From positions 1-34,791 of the forward strand of contig JAEYTP010000155.1 of NCBI GenBank assembly GCA_023433945.1: a stretch of DNA of 34,791 nt. The letters run 5' to 3'. Origin of the DNA: Bacillota bacterium (GTDB taxonomy: Bacteria > Bacillota > Clostridia > Acetivibrionales > DSM-1351). The notes beneath the pieces were generated by a model that worked only from the letters and a program-made list of their open reading frames with translations, searched no databases and was not told where the DNA came from. Below, in pieces: positions 13,720 through 22,012 of this stretch. Within the stretch, counting starts at the first letter, position 1. Each line of letters opens with the position of its first letter. A program made the position numbers and the translations under genes.

Positions 13720-14799
13720 TTAACCCTTTAGTTGCAGTAAAACGTTCTTTATTATGTCAGCATCTTCTATATAGCACTGAAATACCTCCCCAATCCTTCT
13801 TGGGAGCACAAATCTAAGCTTATCGTTCTTTGCTTTTTTATCATAAAACATTTGATTATAAACCAAATCAACATTGAGTGACGGTAAGGAAACAGGAAGA
13901 TCCGCTTTTATAAGGATGTCCTTAATCCTATTTATAGTGGAATCAGTCATAAGTTCTAGCTGTTGTGACAGCAAGAATGCCCCAACAATACCTATTGATA
14001 CGCATTCCCCATGATGCATTCTAAAATTCTCAACAGTTTCTATTGCGTGACCAATGGTATGTCCAAAGTTTAGGATTGCGCGCAAGTCATCTTCCTTTTC
14101 ATCTTTTTCAACAACACTTGACTTAATTGCACAGTTATTCTTTGTAACATACTGAAGCACCACTTCATCACAAGCAAAAATCTTATCAATGTTGTAATCA
14201 ACGTATTCCAAAAATTCCTGATCCAATATTATTCCATGCTTGATTGTTTCAGCAAGACCACAGGATATTTCCCTTTTGGGCAGTGTCTTAAGGGTGTTAA
14301 CATTGATATAAACAAATCGCGGTTGATAAAAAGAGCCTACTACATTTTTATGACCATTGTAATCTACGCCTGTTTTACCACCTACACTACTATCAGCTTG
14401 AGCCAATAAGGTAGTTGGAACCTGTACGTAGTTAATGCCTCTCATATATGTAGCAGCAGCGAAGCCTGTCATATCACCTACTACCCCTCCGCCCAGTGCT
14501 ACCAAAGTACTGCTCCTATCGCATTTGAAGTCAATAAGTATTTTATATATCTTATTAATTTCTTCAAGTGTCTTGTTTTCTTCCCCCGCTTTTAAAACAT
14601 ACTTAATAGTCTCAAAACCAGCAACTTCAAGATCTGCTACACAATCATTTGAATACAGCGGATCAACATTTGAGTCGGTAATAACAACGACCTTCTTGCC
14701 AGGCCTGAACTCCTGAATATGCTTTCCTAGTCCTTCAAAACTTGTAGTAATATATATAGGGTAACTTTTACTATCTAGGTTTACATTGTGTCTAATCAT
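13720..14799 (-). CDS. aroB: 3-Dehydroquinate synthase
   Basis: AroB makes 3-dehydroquinate from DAHP, the second step of the shikimate pathway to aromatic amino acids, using NAD and a divalent metal. It has 359 residues, the normal length. Visible signatures are the NAD-binding loop GGGVVGDMTGFAAATYMRG, VQVPTTLLAQADSSVGGKTG, and the metal ligands in GLAETIKHGIILD (Glu), NFGHTIGHAIE (His) and HHGECVSIG (His). The ATG at 14799 follows AGAGGA with 6-nt spacing. It is the last gene of the operon, 32 nt after divIVA; an aroB in this place is not typical of Bacillus, where divIVA is followed by ileS. Confidence 0.97.
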   Translation of the reverse strand: MIRHNVNLDSKSYPIYITTSFEGLGKHIQEFRPGKKVVVITDSNVDPLYSNDCVADLEVAGFETIKYVLKAGEENKTLEEINKIYKILIDFKCDRSSTLVALGGGVVGDMTGFAAATYMRGINYVQVPTTLLAQADSSVGGKTGVDYNGHKNVVGSFYQPRFVYINVNTLKTLPKREISCGLAETIKHGIILDQEFLEYVDYNIDKIFACDEVVLQYVTKNNCAIKSSVVEKDEKEDDLRAILNFGHTIGHAIETVENFRMHHGECVSIGIVGAFLLSQQLELMTDSTINRIKDILIKADLPVSLPSLNVDLVYNQMFYDKKAKNDKLRFVLPRRIGEVFQCYIEDADIIKNVLLQLKG

Positions 14800-14831
14800 A
14801 TCCAGTCCTCTTTATTTTTTTAAGTAGTACT

Positions 14832-15296
14832 TTATGCCTCATTTTCATCATTACTAAAAAGCTGTTTTAATAGTTCCAGCTGTGAAAGTAATAGGCTTTC
14901 CGATTTTGATTTGAACAAATGGAGTCTCTTTCTCATCTCTTCATACTCAAATTTAATCTTCATTACCTCCGCATTTGCGTCCTGCACTACTCTCTGTGCA
15001 CGTAACTCAGCCTCTTTTACTATGTTTTCCGCTTTTTCATAGGCATTCTTCTTGATTTCCTCGCCTGTTTGCTGAGCAACAATAAGAGTATTTTGTAGTG
15101 ACTCTTCAATATTCTTGTAATGCTGAATACCTTCATTTAATACTGAAATTCTATCTTTTAGCTCAATGTTCTCCTTGATGTACATTTCGTAATCTCGGAT
15201 AATTGAATCAAGAACCTCGTTAACCTGGTCCTCGCTATAGCCTCTAACTACTTTTCGAAACTTCAGGTTATCAAGATCATTAGGAGTATAATTCAT
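14832..15296 (-). CDS. divIVA: DivIVA-domain cell division / polar protein
   Basis: A 154-residue coiled-coil protein. The N-terminal membrane-binding motif is NDLDNLKFRKVVRGYSEDQVNEVLDSIIRDYE (about residues 6-37), the hallmark of DivIVA, which senses negative membrane curvature at septa and poles. The rest is predicted coiled coil with heptads (ENIELKDRISVLNEGI, AELRAQRVVQDANAEVM). DivIVA recruits division-site and chromosome-segregation factors. It follows ylmH by 30 nt in the ylm cluster and precedes aroB by 32 nt. Confidence 0.92.
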   Translation of the reverse strand: MNYTPNDLDNLKFRKVVRGYSEDQVNEVLDSIIRDYEMYIKENIELKDRISVLNEGIQHYKNIEESLQNTLIVAQQTGEEIKKNAYEKAENIVKEAELRAQRVVQDANAEVMKIKFEYEEMRKRLHLFKSKSESLLLSQLELLKQLFSNDENEA

Positions 15297-15326
15297 ATCG
15301 GCACCTGTCCCTTTCTGTTGTTAACT

Positions 15327-16118
15327 CTATATAAATCTTTTGATTAATATGCTGATTCTGTCCTTTTTTGTTGTCCCTCCAACCTTTTCAAGTACCATTC
15401 TTCCTAGTCCCCTGATTGAAACAACATCACCTTCTATAAGCATCTTGGCTGGGTTTTGAATAGTCTCCCAGTTTATACTTACTCTTTGGGATTTAAAGTA
15501 ATCCAGAATTTTCGTCCTCGAAATACCAAAGCCGCTAGATGCAATTGCATCTGCCCTTAGTGATGCAACAGTTGATGAAATTAATTTTTCCTGCTTTTTA
15601 GGTGGTGCAAATTGGTATGAACTTATTCTATGGCAGGAAGCCTTTACATTACCTATTTTTTCAACATTATATACAATAAAATCGGCTATCTGATCGTGAA
15701 CGATAACAGTGCATTTGCCTTCATCTACCAAGATATCGCCTATTTTTTCGCGCCTTATCCCTAGTCCAAGAAGTGAACCTAGATAATCCCTGTGTGATAA
15801 AGCTTTGTCGGCTGATAATTCTATTTCTATAAAACCAAGATTGATATTGTGCTGTATGTCTTCTTTAAAAATAATATCCTGACTGATGATTGCTACTACA
15901 CGTTCAGCGTCATCATATCCTCCCCAAAATGCAAAATGCAGCGTTTCCAGCTTACTCAATACCCTTTTAGCCAATGCTGCCTCATATGGAGTCAGAAAAT
16001 CTGAAAACACAAAAGAGGAATAACGGCATTGCTCGGCTTTGTCTAAAAGCCTTGAAGCCAGTACCTTATCCTCGATTTTAATAATACCTTTTAATATTTC
16101 TTCTTTATTTACACTCAT
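15327..16118 (-). CDS. ylmH: YlmH family RNA-binding protein (S4 domain)
   Basis: A 263-residue protein with an N-terminal domain typical of YlmH (LTPYEAALAKRVL, FWGGYDDAERVVAII, RDYLGSLLGLGIRREKIGDI, CTVIVHDQIADFI) and a C-terminal S4 RNA-binding domain at about 185-250 (SINWETIQNPAKMLIEGDVVSIRGLGR). Bacillus YlmH has been tied to ribosome quality control as well as to the division gene cluster. Its ATG is 3 nt after the YggT stop and has no good ribosome site of its own, so translation is probably coupled. Confidence 0.92.
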   Translation of the reverse strand: MSVNKEEILKGIIKIEDKVLASRLLDKAEQCRYSSFVFSDFLTPYEAALAKRVLSKLETLHFAFWGGYDDAERVVAIISQDIIFKEDIQHNINLGFIEIELSADKALSHRDYLGSLLGLGIRREKIGDILVDEGKCTVIVHDQIADFIVYNVEKIGNVKASCHRISSYQFAPPKKQEKLISSTVASLRADAIASSGFGISRTKILDYFKSQRVSINWETIQNPAKMLIEGDVVSIRGLGRMVLEKVGGTTKKDRISILIKRFI

Positions 16119-16121
16119 AAA

Positions 16122-16391
16122 TTAAAAAAACAAAATCCTGACAAGGAAGTTCCTTATCATTGAAATAAGTAAAAATGCTACTATAGGAGAAAAGTCAAAC
16201 ATGGAATTTCCAAAAAAGCTGGACTTGCTAAGCAAACTTCTGATAGGTGCTAAAATGGGCTCTGTAACTGAATACAATAAATTAACAACCTTCCCATTTA
16301 TGGATGGAAGCCATGATAATAATACGCGTGCAATTAATGCAAATTCAAAAATTGCAAGAACAATATTTAATGCTGTATACACTGCACCCAT
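16122..16391 (-). CDS. yggT: YggT family membrane protein (YlmG)
   Basis: An 89-residue membrane protein with two hydrophobic segments (about 5-27 and 65-87) and the family signature VVNLLYSVTEPILAPIRSLL between them. YggT/YlmG proteins occur next to sepF in many Firmicutes and affect septum or nucleoid organisation; the molecular role is unknown. GGAGGG stands 7 nt before the ATG. It is 25 nt after sepF. Confidence 0.92.
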   Translation of the reverse strand: MGAVYTALNIVLAIFEFALIARVLLSWLPSINGKVVNLLYSVTEPILAPIRSLLSKSSFFGNSMFDFSPIVAFLLISMIRNFLVRILFF

Positions 16392-16416
16392 CTATTAACC
16401 CTCCAAAGTTGCAAAA

Positions 16417-16887
16417 TTATTTAGCCCAAGGAAAAACAGTTTTGTTTCTCAACTCATCCTTCATATCTCCACTCACATCAACGTTATTTGGAGCAATCAC
16501 AAATATGTCGCTGGACACTTTTTGAATGCTTCCATCCAACGCATATACTGATCCACTCAAGAAATCAATAATTCTCTGAGCATCCTGTTTTTCAACACTT
16601 TCTAGGTTAATAACAACAGGCTTTTGACTCTTGAGATGGTCGCATATTTCTTGAGCATCATCAAAGCTTTCAGGCTGGGATACCACCATTCTAAATTGGC
16701 TCTGAGAGTGAATATTCACTACCTTCCCATTGTCTTTCTTTTTTGAACTATTGTTAAAGAATGAAGTTTGAATAGAATCGTTTTTAATCTCGTTTCTATC
16801 ATGATTGTCTACAGTTTCGAATTCTTCATCTTCTTCAACTGCTTCCCAACCCACGAAATTAAAAACCTTGTTCAATAGACCTGACAT
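16417..16887 (-). CDS. sepF: Cell division protein SepF
   Basis: A 156-residue protein. The N-terminus (SGLLNKVFNFVGW) is an amphipathic membrane-anchoring helix. A charged linker follows, then the SepF domain from about residue 65 (QFRMVVSQPESFDDAQEICDHLKSQKPVVINLESVEKQDAQRIIDFLSGSVYALDGSIQKVSSDIFVIAPNNVDV). SepF binds FtsZ and the membrane, forms rings and helps septum assembly. It is preceded by yggS (58 nt) and followed by yggT. Confidence 0.95.
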   Translation of the reverse strand: MSGLLNKVFNFVGWEAVEEDEEFETVDNHDRNEIKNDSIQTSFFNNSSKKKDNGKVVNIHSQSQFRMVVSQPESFDDAQEICDHLKSQKPVVINLESVEKQDAQRIIDFLSGSVYALDGSIQKVSSDIFVIAPNNVDVSGDMKDELRNKTVFPWAK

Positions 16888-16945
16888 ATTAAATTCCCCC
16901 TACTCATTAGTAAATTTAAGGTTTTATCTAAAGTATACTGCCAAT

Positions 16946-17647
16946 TTATAAGTAATGCCTCTCTCCAAAAATACTTGTACCTACTCTGATTAAGTTCGCA
17001 CCTTCTTCAATTGCTACCTCAAAGTCGTTACTCATACCCATGGAAAGATAATCCATATAAACATTATCTAATCTTTCCTGCTTTATGTCAATATAAATCT
17101 CACTTAGTTTAGCGAATATAGGCCTTGTTTCCTCAGTATTTTGGGCATATTGGGCTATTGTCATTAATCCTCGCAAGCGAATATGCGGCTTTTGGGAAAT
17201 ATATCGTACATAATCGAGCACTTCGTCAGGCGAAACTCCAAACTTAGATTCTTCACCAGATACATTTACCTGTAACAGAATATCCATTACCTTATCACAC
17301 TTTGCTGCTTTTGACTCAATCTCATCAATAAGGGAATAACTATCAACCGAATGAATCATCACAACCTTATCAATAATATATTTGACCTTGTTTTTCTGGA
17401 GATGACCAATTAGATGCCACCTTACATCCCCTGGCAGCTTATCATATTTGTTCATTATCTCTTGAACCTTGTTTTCTCCGAAATCTCTTATTCCGTGGTC
17501 ATAGGCACACCTGATAACATCAGCATCAACCGTCTTTGATACAGCAATAAGTGTGATATCGTCTGGATTTCTCCCAGACTTTTTTGCAGAAACTTCAATT
17601 CTTTTATTAATTTCATCAACATTATGTGCTATTTCTTGTCTGGTCAA
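16946..17647 (-). CDS. yggS: YggS family PLP homeostasis protein (PLPBP)
   Basis: A 233-residue single-domain PLP-binding TIM-barrel protein of the ProY/YggS type. LIAVSKTVDADVIRCAYDHGIRDFGENKVQE contains the PLP lysine in AVSK. HLIGHLQKNKVKYI and VNVSGEESKFGVSPDEV are also family signatures, and the C-terminal MSNDFEVAIEEGANLIRVGTSIFGER is the phosphate-binding end. It has no catalytic reaction; it buffers PLP and affects amino-acid metabolism. It begins with TTG, whose last two bases overlap the stop of the HlyD-like gene; AGAGG is 5 nt upstream. Confidence 0.95.
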   Translation of the reverse strand: MTRQEIAHNVDEINKRIEVSAKKSGRNPDDITLIAVSKTVDADVIRCAYDHGIRDFGENKVQEIMNKYDKLPGDVRWHLIGHLQKNKVKYIIDKVVMIHSVDSYSLIDEIESKAAKCDKVMDILLQVNVSGEESKFGVSPDEVLDYVRYISQKPHIRLRGLMTIAQYAQNTEETRPIFAKLSEIYIDIKQERLDNVYMDYLSMGMSNDFEVAIEEGANLIRVGTSIFGERHYL

Positions 17648-18897
17648 TTTATCCTCTGCCCCTCCTGTACATTTTTGGGATTTAATACGTATGTATTATA
17701 CAACGCAATTGTATTTTCACCCGGAATACTATCAATTATTACTGCTTCACTGTTAGCACCGATAATGCTAACCTGCCTTGTTACAGCAACAGAGTTTTTC
17801 ACCAAAACAATCTCCGCTGTTTTGTTTTCCATGTCTATATTTTTTAAACTGCTATATGGAACCTTCATACCCTCATAGCTTGATTTAACCAAGTCAATAT
17901 TAGCCTTTCTGAGTCCAACTGTTTCATCTAGTTTGGTATCATACTTAAATGCCACTACTCTTTTACCATCCATTACATTTGAGCTATAGACAACTGATGC
18001 CTTGAAATTTATACCGTTATCATTTATGCGTAATGAAACCCTATCATCAACCATAAGCTGATTTGCCAGTTTTTCATCTATCGCACACATAATATAATTT
18101 TCAAGGTCTTTAATAATCTTTGCTATAGGCTGCCCTTTTTTAGCTTGAGTAATCTGATAGTCTCTATTTGTGTTTCTGGCCTCAATTTTCTCAAGATCAG
18201 ACACTGTCGCATTTGTAATATAGTTTGGTGTAAGTAAGCTTTCGTATCCATCAATAGCATATGAAACCAGGCCGGCATAGTTGGTCTTGATTTCGCTAAT
18301 ATTGCTATTAAGCTGACTTTGCAGCTTTGCCTTTTCGTTCTTCAGTTGAGTAATATATGCCGCAGATTTACTGTTGCTTCCAAATATATCTGACTTTCTG
18401 TATGATATGCTATCTATTGTGTTTATTGTACTATAGCTATTTACCAGGCTTCCCCTGTCTGTTTGCTTGGAAAGTAGTTTGACTTGGGATATTATTTCAT
18501 TATCGAGCTTCTGAATATCACTAGAAAAGACATTTATATTTTTATCCCTTGCAGCTTCAGCCTTTTCAATCTCAAGTTCTTTCTTCTTTAGTTCCTCATA
18601 TGTGGATATCGGAACGTTCTTAACTACCGTAGCTATTTTTGAATAAGCAGGTACCTTTGCACCGTCAATGGCATCCATAATGCAATTTCCACTATCAGGA
18701 GCTGTAATTACCTGCTCATTGCGTACAAAAACACCGTCTACATTTACAACATCTTCTATCCTGCCAATTCTAAGTATATCAGTATCAATACCGTCGTTAT
18801 ACATTATAAACAGCAGTGATGGCAAGTAAATTAGAAGAAATACTAGCACGATAAGCGTCCCAATTTTAAAGCCTTGTTTCTTAAATGACACTTTCAT
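17644..18897 (-). CDS. HlyD-like membrane-anchored adaptor/secretion-type protein
   Basis: A 417-residue protein with one N-terminal transmembrane helix (about 12-34) and an outside domain. A short beta-barrel/lipoyl-like region (NVDGVFVRNEQVITAPDSGNCIMDAIDGAKVPAYSKIATV) is split by a coiled-coil hairpin (about 98-215), followed by barrel-type strands (VPYSSLKNIDMENKTAEIVLVKNSVAVTRQVSII). That is the architecture of HlyD/periplasmic adaptor proteins. No partner ABC gene is next to it. Clostridia often carry it at the head of the ylm cluster, so a role in septum or envelope assembly is inferred. It follows the ynbB-like gene by 26 nt and overlaps yggS. Confidence 0.75.
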   Translation of the reverse strand: MKVSFKKQGFKIGTLIVLVFLLIYLPSLLFIMYNDGIDTDILRIGRIEDVVNVDGVFVRNEQVITAPDSGNCIMDAIDGAKVPAYSKIATVVKNVPISTYEELKKKELEIEKAEAARDKNINVFSSDIQKLDNEIISQVKLLSKQTDRGSLVNSYSTINTIDSISYRKSDIFGSNSKSAAYITQLKNEKAKLQSQLNSNISEIKTNYAGLVSYAIDGYESLLTPNYITNATVSDLEKIEARNTNRDYQITQAKKGQPIAKIIKDLENYIMCAIDEKLANQLMVDDRVSLRINDNGINFKASVVYSSNVMDGKRVVAFKYDTKLDETVGLRKANIDLVKSSYEGMKVPYSSLKNIDMENKTAEIVLVKNSVAVTRQVSIIGANSEAVIIDSIPGENTIALYNTYVLNPKNVQEGQRIN

Positions 18898-18923
18898 CTT
18901 TTGTATGCCTCCCTTTTTAATAG

Positions 18924-20207
18924 TCAGGCCTTGTTATCTAGCAGCTTTTGTACCGCTATCATATTACCGAGTTTAACATGTTCATAAACCAAACCGCCTT
19001 GCATATATGCAATATAAGGAGGTTTTATTGGAGCATCAGCACTTAGCTCTATTGATGAGCCCTGTACAAACGCGCCTGCTGCCATTATTACCTGGGAATC
19101 ATAGCCCGGCATATCCCAAGGCTGAGGTGTAACATAAGCATCTACCGGCGAGCCCTTTTGAATACCCTGACAGAATGCTATCAAACTCTCAGGATTATTG
19201 AACTTCACCGCTTGAATAATGTCACTTCTCTTTGCATCTATAGCTGGTAATGTCTCATAACCTAATAATTGCATAAGTGCGGCACAGAACACAGCGCCCT
19301 TAATACTCTCTGCCACAACATGAGGTGCCATAAATAATCCCTGGAACATCAATCTATTGTTTCCGAGAGAAGCACCCACCTCCTTACCCAAGCCCGGAGA
19401 TGTCAATCGATAGGCTGCCTGCTCAACAAGGTTTGCTTTACCGGCAATATATCCACCCGTTAGTGCAAGTCCACCACCTGGATTCTTTATAAGTGAGCCT
19501 GCTATAATATCTGCACCTACTTCTAAAGGTTCTCTTTCTTCAACAAATTCCCCATAGCAGTTATCTACCATAATTATAGCTTCGCTGGTTACCTCTCGAA
19601 CTGCTTTAACAATGCTTTCAATATCTGAAATGGTAAGTGCATCTCTCCAAGAATACCCTCTGGAGCGTTGCACCATAACAAGCCTAGTCTTTTTTGCCAA
19701 TGCTTGTTTAATGCTGCTTATATCCGGCTTCCCACCACTCAACAAGTCCACCTGTTCATATACAACACCAAACTCCTTCAAAGAGCCGCAATTTTCACCT
19801 CTGATACCGATTACTTCCTCAAGTGTATCGTACGGTTTTCCTGTGACTGCAGTAACTCTGTCTCCCGGCCTCAATATTCCAAAGAGACACAGAGAAAGTG
19901 CCTGTGTTCCTGAGACAATATGGTGTCTCACCAAAGCATCTTCCGCTTTGAAAACCTGGGCATACACGCTATCTAAAACCTCTCTGCCCCTATCATCATA
20001 TCCATAGCCTGTAGTTCCATTAAAATGAGAATCACTCAACTTATTGTCCTGCATTGCCTTGATAACCTTGTACTGATTGATTTCCTTGATTTCATCTATT
20101 TTTTGAAATACTAGTTCCGCTTGTTTTTCAGCCTGTATTGCAAGCTCAATAACCTTATCACTTATACCGAAGTTTTGCTTTATATATTCCTTTGTAGCTT
20201 GTTTCAT
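18924..20207 (-). CDS. YnbB-like aminotransferase-fold protein (methionine gamma-lyase family / aluminum resistance type)
   Basis: A 427-residue PLP-dependent, fold-type I protein. TQALSLCLFGILRPGDRV and VMVDNCYGEF are the PLP-binding regions, and the Schiff-base lysine is expected in IAGSLIKNPGGGLALTGGY. Residues before it (FNGTTGYGYDDRGREVLDSVYAQVFKAEDALV) are typical of the aluminum-resistance/YnbB subgroup of cystathionine lyase-like proteins. The reaction in this family is not established; C-S lyase activity is only implied by homology. The start at 20207 follows AGAGGA by 7 nt. It is first in the operon and has its own promoter. Confidence 0.85.
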   Translation of the reverse strand: MKQATKEYIKQNFGISDKVIELAIQAEKQAELVFQKIDEIKEINQYKVIKAMQDNKLSDSHFNGTTGYGYDDRGREVLDSVYAQVFKAEDALVRHHIVSGTQALSLCLFGILRPGDRVTAVTGKPYDTLEEVIGIRGENCGSLKEFGVVYEQVDLLSGGKPDISSIKQALAKKTRLVMVQRSRGYSWRDALTISDIESIVKAVREVTSEAIIMVDNCYGEFVEEREPLEVGADIIAGSLIKNPGGGLALTGGYIAGKANLVEQAAYRLTSPGLGKEVGASLGNNRLMFQGLFMAPHVVAESIKGAVFCAALMQLLGYETLPAIDAKRSDIIQAVKFNNPESLIAFCQGIQKGSPVDAYVTPQPWDMPGYDSQVIMAAGAFVQGSSIELSADAPIKPPYIAYMQGGLVYEHVKLGNMIAVQKLLDNKA

Positions 20208-20264
20208 CAAGAAGTCCTCTTTCATTCATTTGTGTTACTTTGTTATAATAATAACATCTATTAA

Positions 20265-20294
20265 ATTGTAACGCACCTTAAACCTTTATTTCAA
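20265..20294 (-). promoter_or_regulatory. Promoter of the ynbB-like / ylm / aroB operon
   Basis: Minus strand: TTGAAA (20289-20294), 18-nt spacer, TACAAT (20265-20270), about 58 nt before the ATG at 20207. Six of seven downstream gaps are under 35 nt and the longest is 58, so this promoter may drive all eight genes to the terminator at 13585-13626. Confidence 0.7.
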
Positions 20295-20351
20295 CTTATT
20301 TTTAAAATGAGTTATAATTAATTTATAGACAATAATAAGCAGTAAGCTCTT

Positions 20352-20381
20352 TTGTACTTTCAACTTTATTATTTTTATACT
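20352..20381 (+). promoter_or_regulatory. Promoter of the RluA-type gene
   Basis: TTGTAC (20352-20357), 18-nt spacer, TATACT (20376-20381), about 50 nt before the ATG at 20432. It is divergent from the ynbB-like operon promoter. Confidence 0.6.
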
Positions 20382-20431
20382 ACTGCGCTGTCATGCTCTG
20401 ACTTGGCCAGTACTATTACAGGGAGAATTAA

Positions 20432-21337
20432 ATGCAACTTGAATATATAGTTAGGCAGGAAGACAATGGCAGATTGTTAAAATATGTGTTAAAAAGCAGT
20501 ATGAACATTTCAACAAGACTTCTCAATAAGCTTAAGGCGCAGAATAAAATCTATAAAAACGGTGTTGCAGTAAAGGTAATAGAAAAGGTTCAAGAGGGAG
20601 ATTTGATTAGAGTACTGCTCGAACTTGAAGAAGAAAACGAAGATATTGTACCGCAGGATATTCCACTTAATATTCTCTTTGAAGACGAGTGCTTGCTTGT
20701 AATAGACAAGCAACCGGACATTGTTGTTCATCCAACTGTATACCACCCTGATGGAACTATTGCAAATGGAATTGTCCATTACCTCAGAAAGCAAGGTGTT
20801 ATAAAGAAGGTGCGCCCTGTCAGTAGACTCGACAGAGATACTACTGGAGTTATTATTTTTGCCAAAAACCAATATGCACAGGAAATGCTAATACAGCAAA
20901 TGCAACAGGGACATTTTGAAAAGCACTATATAGGTGTTGTTCATGGTATTCCTAGAGGGAAGTACGGCACAATTGACCTTCCAATTGACAGAAAGCCGGG
21001 AAGCATTATGGAAAGGCATATTTCACATACTGGTGCAAGGGCTGTAACACATTTTGAGGTTGAAAAGACATTCCCCAATCACAATGCAGCAATGCTGAAG
21101 TTTCAACTCGAAACAGGAAGAACCCACCAGATTAGAGTTCATTCAAAAGCAATAGGACACCCTCTTTTTGGTGATACATTATATTCAGATATTTGTGATA
21201 CATTAATTTCCCGCCAGGCGCTACATTCAAATGTTACAAGAATCATCCACCCTGTCACCCGAAAGGACTTAGAATTCATAGCTCCCTGTCCTGAGGATAT
21301 AATGAAGCTGCTGGAAATATTGTCTCAAAATATGTAA
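20432..21337 (+). CDS. RluA family pseudouridine synthase
   Basis: A 301-residue pseudouridine synthase that modifies uridines in rRNA or tRNA. An N-terminal S4 domain is at about residues 12-65 (RLLKYVLKSSMNISTRLLNKLKAQNKIYKNG). The catalytic motif SRLDRDTTGVIIFAKN contains the nucleophile Asp134; most relatives have His or Asn where this one has Ser before RLD. KHYIGVVHG and LETGRTHQIRVHSKAIGHPLFGDTLY are the usual later motifs. The length fits RluD/YlyB-type proteins. GGGAGA stands 5 nt before the ATG. The target site is not predictable. It ends on a terminator that overlaps the stop codon. Confidence 0.93.
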   Translation: MQLEYIVRQEDNGRLLKYVLKSSMNISTRLLNKLKAQNKIYKNGVAVKVIEKVQEGDLIRVLLELEEENEDIVPQDIPLNILFEDECLLVIDKQPDIVVHPTVYHPDGTIANGIVHYLRKQGVIKKVRPVSRLDRDTTGVIIFAKNQYAQEMLIQQMQQGHFEKHYIGVVHGIPRGKYGTIDLPIDRKPGSIMERHISHTGARAVTHFEVEKTFPNHNAAMLKFQLETGRTHQIRVHSKAIGHPLFGDTLYSDICDTLISRQALHSNVTRIIHPVTRKDLEFIAPCPEDIMKLLEILSQNM

Positions 21338-21355
21338 GGTGTTTTACATATTTTT
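21330..21355 (+). terminator. Terminator of the RluA-type gene
   Basis: ATATGTAA, loop GGTGTT, TTACATAT, followed by TTTTT. The stem is 8 bp of A-T rich sequence and the stop codon TAA lies in its left arm. Confidence 0.6.
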
Positions 21356-21411
21356 ACAATCATGCTAATATCAACTTAGAGCAAAGATAATTTTTTGGGA
21401 GGTATTAGCAA

Positions 21412-22008
21412 ATGGAGATACTAAAGGAAAAATATTCAATCACAGAACTTAGTGAATCCCTCAATGTAACAGACCATGCACTAAGATTCTATGAGAAGGA
21501 ATTCAACTTAAGCATTCCGAAGGATACCAGAGGAAGGCGTTACTACACTACTGAACTAGCAAATGTAATGTACCAGATAAAGAATATGAGAGATGAAGGA
21601 CTCGAAATCAAAGCTATAAAAAAGATTCTTGCAACTGAAGGCTATATCAATGAATCCAACTCCATAAGCTTTAATCCTATCGATGGACAGCTTCCAGCAG
21701 TAGTTGGTCAAGGGGCTGTTACTCAACTTAGCTCCAATGAACTTGGGGTTATACTAGAAGCTCTAACAGGAATGAAGGATCAGCTATATTCCAGTGTTTC
21801 AAGTGAATTTTCAGCTACCCGTGAATATTTTTCAAAGGAAATCACCCGTTCTAAGCTTGAGCTGGGTGCTTGTGTAGAAAATAGTTCAAGAAAGCTTGAA
21901 TTAAAGCTAGATAGACACTTTCAAGAGGTTGACAGAGCTCTTTCCCTATGGAGAGAAAAGAAGAATAATACTTTTGCTAGCAAACTCAAGCGTATTATTG
22001 GTAAATAA
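21412..22008 (+). CDS. MerR-type helix-turn-helix protein with C-terminal helical region
   Basis: A 198-residue protein with an N-terminal MerR-like winged helix (about 8-75: YSITELSESLNVTDHALRFYEKEFNLSIPKDTRGRRYYTTELANVMYQIKNMRDEGLEIKAI). It lacks the usual effector domain: the middle is low-complexity linker and the C-terminus is helical (LGVILEALTGMKDQLYSSVSSEF, LELKLDRHFQEVDRAL) and basic at the end (KLKRIIGK). RacA of Bacillus, which anchors the chromosome at the pole, has a comparable layout, but I do not claim orthology. GGGAGG is 9 nt before the ATG. It is convergent with hemW, with only 4 bp between stops. Confidence 0.75.
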   Translation: MEILKEKYSITELSESLNVTDHALRFYEKEFNLSIPKDTRGRRYYTTELANVMYQIKNMRDEGLEIKAIKKILATEGYINESNSISFNPIDGQLPAVVGQGAVTQLSSNELGVILEALTGMKDQLYSSVSSEFSATREYFSKEITRSKLELGACVENSSRKLELKLDRHFQEVDRALSLWREKKNNTFASKLKRIIGK

Positions 22009-22012
22009 ACAC

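Noticed and set aside
20510..20872. Minus-strand open frame inside the RluA-type gene
   Set aside because: It is antisense to the pseudouridine synthase and has no ribosome site.
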